Of a stretch of 10,381 nt of DNA, positions 1-5,061 are shown in pieces; positions within the stretch are counted from its first letter, which is position 1, and every line of letters starts with the position of its first letter. A program made the translations under genes and the position numbers. A model generated the notes under the pieces. It saw only the letters and a list, made by a program, of their open reading frames with translations. It was not told the origin of the DNA and ran no database searches. The DNA lies in contig CAVFDI010000057.1 in assembly GCA_963621145.1 (NCBI GenBank), forward strand, positions 1 to 10,381, read 5' to 3'. The DNA is from W0P28-013 sp963621145. GTDB lineage: Bacteria; Bacteroidota; Bacteroidia; Bacteroidales; Paludibacteraceae.

Positions 1-1
1 G

Positions 2-55
2 CAAGCCGTAGAAAAATTGCTCAAATTAATCGGCGAAGACAGGGGGAATTGCTAA
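2..55 (+). CDS. Possible 3' end of an upstream gene (partial)
   Basis: An open frame enters from the left edge and stops at TAA (53-55), reading QAVEKLLKLIGEDRGNC. The mix of residues (amphipathic VEKLLKLI followed by a polar tail) looks like a real protein C-terminus, and it would end 17 bases before the convergent stop of the minus-strand ATPase. Only 17 codons are visible, so no family can be named and chance openness is not excluded. Confidence 0.3.
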   Translation, partial: QAVEKLLKLIGEDRGNC

Positions 56-72
56 AAAAACTCACTGTCACT

Positions 73-1347
73 CTATGGTTTTAGACAGCCTATAGGAACG
101 ACATATACGCCATCTTTCCTGCGATAAGCATACTTTCCAACAGCTGTCAAGACCAAAAGAAACGCAGGTTTTTTCATCTTATCGGTATTGATTTTTGAAG
201 CAAGAGTGCGCAATGTACCAGCGGCCTTGTCGATATTATCAGGCCCACCAAGTTTAATTTCTATCAAACCATAATCGCCATTGCGTTTGTGCAAAACAGC
301 ATCGCACTCCAAACCCTCGGCGTCGCGAAAGTGATAAATGCTTCCATCTAAAGCATCGGCATAAACACGCAGGTCGCGTATTGCCATGTTTTCAAAGAAT
401 AGTCCGAAAGTATGCAACTCGTTTTCTAAATCTTTTGGACCTATTCCTAACGCAGCGGCAGCAATGCTTGGATCAATAAAATAGCGTGTTTCTGAGGATT
501 GAATAGCAGTTTTGCTCCGAAGATTTGGATTCCAAGCGGGTGCATCTTCAAGCACAAAAAGTTTTTTTAATGCATCAACATAATCCGAAATCGTTTCATA
601 CGAAATAGATATATTGTCGTTTTCTTTAACATCGGCAGCAATTTTGCTGAAACTTATGGCGGTTGCCACATTACGAGCATACGAGCGAAGCAACAATCGT
701 GTTCGTTCACTATTGCGACGAGTTTTATCTATTCGCAATATATCAGCCTTATAAATAGTTTCGTAGTAATCGCGTGCCTGATCCAATGCTATATCTCCTT
801 CCATAAATGTAGCTTGTGGCCAACCGCCACGGCATAGCAGATACGCAATTTGCGATAGGTCTAATTGGTTATTTTGCGGTTCGAAATCTGCGCCATTAAA
901 TAGTGTATCAAGCGACACACTGCCTGTCGATTCCCCAGATTCCCAAAGGCTCATCGTGCGCATATTCAGCCTTCCTATGCGTCCATTTCCACTATGGCGC
1001 AACTTTTCCAGCTCTATGGGCGTGCTACTACCGGCAAGAATAAACTGCCCAACTGCTCCCCTATTATCGACCTCGGAACGGATCATATCCCACAATTCTG
1101 AAATACTCTGCCATTCGTCTATCAACCTAGGCGTTGCACCATCCAATAGCGACATGGGCTTAACTTGATACATTTCAAGCGCCTCTCGAAGCACCACAGT
1201 ATTTCCCAAATCGAGTACCGATTTTGCCTTTTGCTTTGCCGTCGTAGTCTTGCCACACCACTTGGGACCTTCTAACAAAATAGCGCCTTTCCCTTGCAAT
1301 TTGCGGTGGAGCAAGGTATCTACAATTCGCTGCTTATACTGTACCAT
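73..1347 (-). CDS. P-loop ATPase with C-terminal DUF4143 domain
   Basis: This 424-residue protein has an N-terminal AAA-type ATPase core and a C-terminal DUF4143 region. Walker A is GPKWCGKT (residues 27-34) and Walker B is PRLIDE (73-78), with FILAGSS a little later as a sensor-like strand. Near the C-terminus E347, D349 and E363-x-K365 (in IEIK) form a PD-(D/E)XK-like nuclease signature, as often seen in DUF4143 proteins. No signal peptide or membrane segment is visible, so it should be cytosolic. The start ATG (1345-1347) lies 24 bases downstream of a good Bacteroidota promoter. The gene is divergent from a second DUF4143 ATPase with a different Walker A (GARQVGKT), so the two belong to different subfamilies rather than being a recent duplication. 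The family is abundant in Bacteroidota; its physiological role is not established and I infer none. Family assignment is confident, function is not. Confidence 0.9.
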   Translation of the reverse strand: MVQYKQRIVDTLLHRKLQGKGAILLEGPKWCGKTTTAKQKAKSVLDLGNTVVLREALEMYQVKPMSLLDGATPRLIDEWQSISELWDMIRSEVDNRGAVGQFILAGSSTPIELEKLRHSGNGRIGRLNMRTMSLWESGESTGSVSLDTLFNGADFEPQNNQLDLSQIAYLLCRGGWPQATFMEGDIALDQARDYYETIYKADILRIDKTRRNSERTRLLLRSYARNVATAISFSKIAADVKENDNISISYETISDYVDALKKLFVLEDAPAWNPNLRSKTAIQSSETRYFIDPSIAAAALGIGPKDLENELHTFGLFFENMAIRDLRVYADALDGSIYHFRDAEGLECDAVLHKRNGDYGLIEIKLGGPDNIDKAAGTLRTLASKINTDKMKKPAFLLVLTAVGKYAYRRKDGVYVVPIGCLKP

Positions 1348-1371
1348 AATTGTGAGATTTTAATTCGGCTG

Positions 1372-1403
1372 CAAAGGTATGAAAATCAAACGAATTACGC
1401 AAA
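1372..1403 (-). promoter_or_regulatory. Promoter of the minus-strand DUF4143 ATPase
   Basis: On the minus strand a -7 element TACCTTTG (1372-1379) is preceded, after exactly 20 bases, by TTTG (1400-1403). This matches the Bacteroidota housekeeping promoter (TTTG, 19-21 bases, TAnnTTTG). It would give a short A/T-rich leader of about 20 bases. The -33 element sits only 2 bases from the first unit of the 23-bp array. Confidence 0.75.
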
Positions 1404-1405
1404 TT

Positions 1406-1489
1406 TTCCGCAACTTTTGGAAAAGTTATTCCGCAACTTTTGGCTTTTTCATTCCGCAACTTTTGGAAAAGTTATTCCGCAACTTTTGG
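1406..1489. repeat. Tandem array, 23-bp period, four units
   Basis: The 15-mer TTCCGCAACTTTTGG occurs four times, starting at 1406, 1429, 1452 and 1475, so the period is exactly 23 bp. Units 1 and 3 continue with AAAAGTTA, unit 2 with CTTTTTCA, and unit 4 diverges after AAA. Each unit is partly self-complementary (CCAAAAGTTGCGG on the other strand; CAACTTTTGGAAAAGTT contains AACTTTT and AAAAGTT). The array lies immediately upstream of the -33 box of the minus-strand ATPase, and 23 bp is roughly two helical turns, which would suit repeated protein binding on one DNA face. Function is unknown. Confidence 0.9.
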
Positions 1490-1505
1490 AAACTGTCACT
1501 AATTT

Positions 1506-1535
1506 GTATATACAACGTATATACAACGTGCGCAC
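1506..1535. promoter_or_regulatory. Three 8-bp palindromes spaced 11 bp apart
   Basis: GTATATAC (1506-1513), GTATATAC (1517-1524) and GTGCGCAC (1528-1535) are each perfect palindromes separated by the same AAC spacer, giving an 11-bp period. The block is enclosed by AATTTGT (1501-1507) and ACAAATT (1534-1540). A further perfect inverted repeat, CATTCAA-tca-TTGAATG, follows at 1547-1563. The arrangement resembles operator half-sites on one helical face between two divergent genes. This is structural evidence only; no known regulator motif is recognised. Confidence 0.4.
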
Positions 1536-1591
1536 AAATTTGCAATCATTCAATCATTGAATGTGTGGAAACCGCAACCACGCAGCCCCAG

Positions 1592-1624
1592 TAGGAACGC
1601 GGTGCGCCACGTCCCTATTTTTTT
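1592..1624. repeat. Palindromic hairpin with T-tract (REP-like)
   Basis: TAGGAACG (1592-1599) pairs with CGTCCCTA (1610-1617), with one A-C mismatch, and is followed by seven Ts (1618-1624). It closely resembles the hairpin after secA (10013-10047), which has TAGGGACG, CGTCCCTA and seven Ts. No plus-strand gene ends just upstream of this copy, so it is better read as a dispersed palindromic repeat that can act as a terminator than as the terminator of a particular gene. Confidence 0.55.
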
Positions 1625-1646
1625 ACCTAATTTATTGAGTCATGCC

Positions 1647-1757
1647 TCGAAAAAGTGTACTATTTCGCCAAACGAAGGGTCGAAAAAGTGTGGTTTGTGG
1701 CAAATTGAAGGGTCGAAAAAGTGTAGAAAATGTTTGGTTGAGTCATCGAAAAAGTGT
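1647..1757. repeat. Tandem array, 33-bp period, four cores (upstream copy)
   Basis: The core TCGAAAAAGTGT occurs at 1647, 1680, 1713 and 1746, a perfect 33-bp period. The 21-bp stretches between cores differ from one another, but the first two end in GAAGGG. The last core lies inside the -33/-7 spacer of the promoter of the plus-strand ATPase and its final T is the first base of the -7 box. A similar array follows the gene at 3094-3171. The period equals three helical turns, and also 11 codons. Confidence 0.95.
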
Positions 1758-1764
1758 AACTTTG
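1733..1764 (+). promoter_or_regulatory. Promoter of the plus-strand DUF4143 ATPase
   Basis: TTTG (1733-1736) is followed after 20 bases by TAACTTTG (1757-1764), a full match to the Bacteroidota promoter. The fourth TCGAAAAAGTGT core (1746-1757) occupies the spacer, so a protein that binds the repeats would compete with RNA polymerase. The start codon is 29 bases downstream of the -7 box. Confidence 0.8.
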
Positions 1765-1793
1765 CGGCGTAATCGATTGTAATTCTGGTTTTT

Positions 1794-3089
1794 ATGAAAA
1801 GAAAGATTTATCGGCAATTGCTCAATTGGAAAAACAGCAGATACCGCAAACCTTTGATTTTGCTAGGCGCACGCCAAGTTGGCAAGACTTGGATAATGCA
1901 ACATTTCGGCAAAAATGAGTACAAAAAAATTGCCTACATCAACTGCGACGACGAGCCGCGAATGAAAGAGATGTTTGCGCTCGACTACGACATTCCCCGC
2001 ATTTTGCTCACTGTTCAGGCTATCACGGGTGTGAAAGTTACGCCACACGATACACTCCTAATTTTTGACGAAATTCAAGAAGTGCCTCGTGCATTGCATA
2101 GTCTGAAATATTTTCAGGAGAAAGCCCCCGAATATCACGTGATGGTGGCTGGTTCGTTGCTTGGCGTAACGTTGGGCGCAGGTCAGTCGTTCCCCGTTGG
2201 CAAGGTAAACATGTTGCGAATGTATCCAATGGATTTCGAAGAATTTCTCGATGCTACTGATAATCAAGATTTTAACCACATTCTTCACTCTGGCGATTGG
2301 TCACTGATAAAACTGATGCAGCCAAAAATAGTTGAACTTTTGCGTCAGTACTATTTTGTTGGTGGCATGCCAAATGTGGTAGCCGAATTTGTTGAAAATG
2401 CCGATTTGGCGCAGGTTCGGCAACTACAACGGAGTATTCTAGAGGCCTATCTGCGCGACATTTCAAAACACACATCGCCAACCGAATCGGTGCGCATTCG
2501 TCAGGTTTTTAACGCATTGCCAATGCAACTTTCGCGCGAAAATAAAAAATTCATCTACGGCGCATTGAAAAAAGGGGCGCGCGCAAAAGATTTTGAATTG
2601 GCTATTCAGTGGCTGCTCGACGCTGGGCTTGTTTACAAAGTAAATCGCATAAAAGAGGCGCGGCCGCCTTTGAAATTTTACGAAGATTTTGACGCATTCA
2701 AACTCTTTGCTCTCGATTGCGGTTTGTTGGCTTGCTTGGCCGATGCCCCTGCCGACCAAATGCTTGTTGGCAACAATGTTTTTACCGAATTTAAGGGTGC
2801 TTTCACCGAACAATATGTGGCACAACAGCTGATTAGTGCCGACATTGTGCCGTATTACTGGAGCAACGACAAAACGCCCGCCGAAATTGATTTTGTTGTT
2901 CAGCGTGGCGAACGCATAGTGCCAATAGAGGTGAAAGCCGAAGAAAATGTGCGCTCGTTTTCGCTTTCGCAATTTATAAAAGACAATCCAAGTTTGAAAG
3001 GGCTGCGCATTTCGATGATGCCTTATGTCGACCAAGGCTGGATGGAAAACATTCCGTTAGTGTCGGTTTGTTCGTATTTTTCTTGCTAA
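1794..3089 (+). CDS. AAA_14-type ATPase with C-terminal DUF4143 domain
   Basis: This 431-residue protein has the usual AAA_14 plus DUF4143 layout and length. Walker A is GARQVGKT (residues 25-32), Walker B is LLIFDE (88-93) followed by IQE, and a sensor-like strand VMVAGSLLG comes later. The C-terminal part holds E364, D366 and E379-x-K381 (in PIEVKA), a PD-(D/E)XK-like motif. There is no signal peptide or membrane segment. The ATG at 1794 fits the promoter at 1733-1764 and the conserved start of the family. The gene lies between two 33-bp-period arrays with matching spacers, the downstream one beginning 4 bases after the stop codon, so gene and repeats look like one unit. Base use is similar to the rest of the window. 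Biological role of the family is unsettled; ATP-driven action with a nuclease-like domain is an inference from fold only. Confidence 0.92.
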   Translation: MKRKIYRQLLNWKNSRYRKPLILLGARQVGKTWIMQHFGKNEYKKIAYINCDDEPRMKEMFALDYDIPRILLTVQAITGVKVTPHDTLLIFDEIQEVPRALHSLKYFQEKAPEYHVMVAGSLLGVTLGAGQSFPVGKVNMLRMYPMDFEEFLDATDNQDFNHILHSGDWSLIKLMQPKIVELLRQYYFVGGMPNVVAEFVENADLAQVRQLQRSILEAYLRDISKHTSPTESVRIRQVFNALPMQLSRENKKFIYGALKKGARAKDFELAIQWLLDAGLVYKVNRIKEARPPLKFYEDFDAFKLFALDCGLLACLADAPADQMLVGNNVFTEFKGAFTEQYVAQQLISADIVPYYWSNDKTPAEIDFVVQRGERIVPIEVKAEENVRSFSLSQFIKDNPSLKGLRISMMPYVDQGWMENIPLVSVCSYFSC

Positions 3090-3093
3090 TTCC

Positions 3094-3171
3094 TCGAAAA
3101 AGTGTATCATTTCGCCAAATGAAGGGTCGAAAAAGTGTGGTTTTGGGCAAATTGAAGGGTCGAAAAAGTGT
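3094..3171. repeat. Tandem array, 33-bp period, three cores (downstream copy)
   Basis: TCGAAAAAGTGT recurs at 3094, 3127 and 3160, again with a 33-bp period. The two 21-bp spacers match the first two spacers of the upstream array at 18/21 and 19/21 positions and in the same order. The array is in the same orientation as the upstream one. After the third core the similarity to the upstream copy is lost, except for a later TAATCG-rich stretch. It therefore looks like a duplicate of the ATPase 5' region rather than an independent repeat. Confidence 0.95.
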
Positions 3172-3280
3172 AGAATAGTGACATAATCGTTTGATTTTTA
3201 AGATTTTGGCAAAAAAAACAAACGAAGACACTCGGTGCTGCCTTGCTTTCGTCACCCTCACGAAATTTTTAGTGCATTTT

Positions 3281-3308
3281 TTTGGTAACAAAAAAATTAC
3301 TACCTTTG
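3281..3308 (+). promoter_or_regulatory. Promoter-like site before the cobalamin riboswitch
   Basis: TACCTTTG (3301-3308) is a full match to the Bacteroidota -7 element and lies about 45 bases ahead of the riboswitch. The nearest TTTG (3281-3284) is only 16 bases upstream, shorter than the usual 19-21, so the -33 element is weak. Position and -7 quality make it the likely start of the riboswitch transcript. Confidence 0.5.
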
Positions 3309-3354
3309 CGGCGTCGTTCGAGCGAGGGCGACACACAAAAATAAAAAAAATACA

Positions 3355-3530
3355 GACATTAGGTTTCGGCATCGCTAAGGTGCTGAATTAAAAGGGAATC
3401 AGGTGCGAATCCTGAACAGACCCGCTGCTGTAAGTTACACAAAAAAGTGTTTGGCAAACAGGCCACTGCAACGCAAAAAGCGTGTGGGAAGGCGTCAACC
3501 ATTTGTAACAAGTCAGAAGACCTGCCAATG
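3355..3530 (+). promoter_or_regulatory. Cobalamin (B12) riboswitch aptamer
   Basis: The conserved cobalamin aptamer blocks are present in order: AAAAGGGAA (3390-3398), then AATCAGGTGCGAATCCTGA, the CCCGCTGCTGTAAG arm (from 3421), GCCACTG (3462-3468), GGGAAGG (3486-3492) and AGTCAGAAGACCTGCC (3511-3526). AGGT at 3361 can close with ACCT near 3520. Edges are approximate. Such RNAs bind coenzyme or methylcobalamin and switch off B12 uptake or B12-sparing genes. The next real gene starts almost 500 bases downstream, so its target and mechanism are unclear here. Confidence 0.93.
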
Positions 3531-3626
3531 CTCCAAAGATCAAGCACGCTCTCGAGGAATAGAGCCAATTGATGACCGCCACCAATGCCAACATGCGTTT
3601 GCTGCGCGGCGTACACAATTATCCAC

Positions 3627-3667
3627 AAGGACTGCTGATTTTTGAAACACGCAGCCCTTATTTTTTT
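3627..3667 (+). terminator. Terminator-like hairpin after the cobalamin riboswitch
   Basis: AAGGACTGC (3627-3635) pairs with GCAGCCCTT (3651-3659) with one mismatch, and seven Ts follow (3661-3667). This has the form of an intrinsic terminator about 100 bases after the aptamer. GCTGCG (3601-3606) can alternatively pair with CGCAGC (3650-3655), which would break the stem, so a switchable terminator is possible. Many Gram-negative cobalamin riboswitches act on translation instead, so the role is inferred. Confidence 0.55.
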
Positions 3668-3676
3668 GCAACAACT

Positions 3677-3726
3677 TTTTGCCTAACAAACTATTTTTTC
3701 TGCCAAATAAAAAAGTGTAGGCAAAA
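3677..3726. repeat. Inverted repeat with 9-bp ends
   Basis: TTTTGCCTA (3677-3685) and TAGGCAAAA (3718-3726) are perfect reverse complements, and an inner TTTTTT / AAAAAA pair extends the stem. The whole is about 50 bases. It may be a hairpin in the riboswitch transcript or a small decayed element. It has no run of Ts directly after the stem. Confidence 0.45.
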
Positions 3727-3727
3727 C

Positions 3728-3760
3728 AATGGGATTTTGAGTGCAGAAATCCCATTTTAT
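3728..3760 (+). terminator. Hairpin with short T-run, possible terminator
   Basis: AATGGGATTT (3728-3737) pairs perfectly with AAATCCCATT (3747-3756) around a 9-base loop, followed by TTAT. The stem is strong in length but A/T-rich and the U-tract is short. It directly follows the inverted repeat at 3677-3726 and ends 13 bases before the MITE-like element. Confidence 0.45.
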
Positions 3761-3773
3761 AGAAAATAGATAA

Positions 3774-3988
3774 GGTAGGTTCTAAAAATTATCTTTGCAA
3801 GAATTTTTGAATTATAATCGAGCAGATTTTTTTTGATTTTCGAAGGCGCAGGGTGTTCTGTGACTGAGAAAAGACAAAAAAGATCCGATTAGAAACGAAA
3901 ATTCGCAAAGAGCGATCAAAAATCGCAAAAACATCTAGTAACTTACCAAAGAAAAAAATATAAAAGCGTAGAATTTTTAGAACCTACC
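3774..3988. mobile_element. MITE-like element, short copy (215 bp)
   Basis: The ends are perfect inverted repeats: AGGTAGGTTCTAAAAATT (3773-3790) and its reverse complement (3972-3989). TAA flanks both sides (3771-3773 and 3989-3991) and may be a 3-bp target duplication, although its outer A/T bases also belong to the terminal match. There is no coding capacity. An inverted, longer copy lies at 10107-10381. Shared parts include the left 50 bases and a right block around CGATTAGAAACGAAAATTCG and CATCTAGTAACTTACC. TATCTTTG (3790-3797) near the left end resembles a -7 promoter element pointing toward the gene at 4027, but no matching -33 element is seen. The insertion separates the cobalamin riboswitch from the DUF4465 gene. 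Confidence 0.8.
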
Positions 3989-4026
3989 TAAACAACTGAT
4001 ATTCAACTAATTAAATTTTCAAAACA

Positions 4027-4986
4027 ATGAGAAAAATTACTCTTTTTGCAGCAGCAATGTTTACACTTGCTGCCAATGCCGAGGTCTTCACACTCGACCT
4101 CACAACTGCCACAAACCAAGCGGGAACAGCGGTAGCCTATACAACCGACGATTCGCCCGTCTTCAATGGCAACTTGAAAGACACATGGACTGGCACATTG
4201 TCCGACGCTGCCGATGACAGCCTCATTTGGGCGAACAATGGTAAATTCCGTTTTGCACACTCTGCCATTCCAACTTATTCGTCGTGGAGCGGTTTCACCA
4301 TCTCGAAACACGCAAGCGACACGCTCAGTCAGTTCACCTGCGCTGCCAAGGGCGGCACGGCTGGCGTTGGCACGCCATTCATTGTTGGCTACTACTCGGA
4401 GTATGGTGGCACGCTGTCGACAAAAATGTCATTCGATGGCGAATATCAGCCACAAGAAATTCAAATTTGCCAAAATGGTTACACACTTTCGTCGATGAAA
4501 AATGGCGATAGTTATGCAAAAAAATTCACCGAAAACGACACGCTTTCGCTCATCATTGCTGGCTACGATGCCACCGACAAAGAGACTGGTAGCGTAACCT
4601 ATTATCTTGCAGTCGACGGCAAAATGAACGAAGCTTGGGACAAAGTCGACCTCTCGACCATTGGCGCATGCGTTGGGCTCACCTTCCGTATGACCAGCAC
4701 CGACAATAGCCAATGGGGCATGAACACGCCTGCCTATTTTGCGCTCGATGGTCTGAAAATAAGCGATAACAAAACTGCACTACACAGCGTAAACGCAAAC
4801 AGCTTGGCAGTCTACACTCACAACGGCTACATCGAGGTAGAAAATGCTAATGCGCCAATCGAAATCTACACACTGCAAGGTTTCCGTCTTTTCTCCACCA
4901 CCGAAACCACCATCAGCACCGAAACATTGCCTGCAGGCATCTATGTGCTGAAATGCGGCAACGCGACAGTGAAAATTGTCAAGTAA
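4027..4986 (+). CDS. Secreted DUF4465 protein with T9SS sorting domain
   Basis: This 319-residue protein starts with a type I signal peptide (MRKITLFAAAMFTLAANA, likely cut after residue 18) with no lipobox cysteine. The middle matches DUF4465: WSGF (87-90), MKNGDSYAKKF (157-167), a GYDA..GSVTYYL stretch, VDLSTIG, and GMNTPAYFALDGL from residue 231. Residues from about 252 onward look like a T9SS type A C-terminal sorting domain, ending LPAGIYVLKCGNATVKIVK. It is thus predicted to cross the inner membrane by Sec, then the outer membrane by T9SS, and to be surface-anchored or released. DUF4465 genes in Bacteroidota are often found near cobalamin riboswitches, and one lies upstream here; a role in surface corrinoid capture is a reasonable guess. 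I recall BtuH-type B12-binding proteins from such loci but cannot confirm identity. The ATG follows an A/T-rich leader without a Shine-Dalgarno site. Confidence 0.85.
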   Translation: MRKITLFAAAMFTLAANAEVFTLDLTTATNQAGTAVAYTTDDSPVFNGNLKDTWTGTLSDAADDSLIWANNGKFRFAHSAIPTYSSWSGFTISKHASDTLSQFTCAAKGGTAGVGTPFIVGYYSEYGGTLSTKMSFDGEYQPQEIQICQNGYTLSSMKNGDSYAKKFTENDTLSLIIAGYDATDKETGSVTYYLAVDGKMNEAWDKVDLSTIGACVGLTFRMTSTDNSQWGMNTPAYFALDGLKISDNKTALHSVNANSLAVYTHNGYIEVENANAPIEIYTLQGFRLFSTTETTISTETLPAGIYVLKCGNATVKIVK

Positions 4987-5004
4987 AAATTAGCCCTCCA
5001 TAAG

Positions 5005-5042
5005 AAAATCGGCTCCCAAACATCGTTTGGAAGCCGATTTTT
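5005..5042. terminator. Two-way terminator between DUF4465 gene and metK
   Basis: A-rich AAAATCGGCT...CCAAA (5005-5020) pairs with TTTGG...AGCCGATTTT (5026-5041) over 15 pairs with one mismatch and a 5-base loop. T- and A-runs on the two sides let it work for both convergent genes: it ends 18 bases after the DUF4465 stop and 20 bases beyond the metK stop. Confidence 0.9.
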
Positions 5043-5061
5043 CATTCTATAATTCGATGAT

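Larger units (their letters stand above)
3531..3773 (+). other. Leader region without a convincing gene
   Basis: This stretch holds hairpins rather than a recognisable coding gene. A small hairpin GCTCT/AGAGC (3548-3552 with 3561-3565) follows the aptamer, with GAGGA in its loop. An ATG at 3572, 12 bases after GAGGA, opens a frame of 66 codons to 3769, but its translation loses protein character after about 25 residues and it runs through two hairpins. It could be a short leader peptide or the ruined start of a former riboswitch-controlled gene; I do not call it as a gene. Confidence 0.4.

Noticed and set aside
1647..1757. CRISPR-like look of the 33-bp array (12-bp repeats, 21-bp spacers)
   Set aside because: The cores are too short, the spacers are partly alike and are repeated in the downstream array, and there are no cas genes in the window.
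1557..1772. Small protein with 11-residue SKKC repeats
   Set aside because: The repeats come from translating the 33-bp DNA array. The frame lacks a credible start region, runs through a hairpin and overlaps the ATPase promoter.
2463..3035. 190-codon frame opposite the plus-strand ATPase
   Set aside because: Antisense shadow; the ATPase motifs are clear on the plus strand and there is no promoter for this frame.
3569..3769. 66-codon gene directly after the cobalamin riboswitch
   Set aside because: No recognisable family, and the frame passes through two or three hairpins and a T-tract. It is kept only as a possible leader peptide or gene remnant.
3790..3797. TATCTTTG in the MITE-like element as a definite outward promoter
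   Set aside because: Only the -7 element is present; no TTTG lies 19-21 bases upstream, so I mention it as a possibility but do not annotate it.
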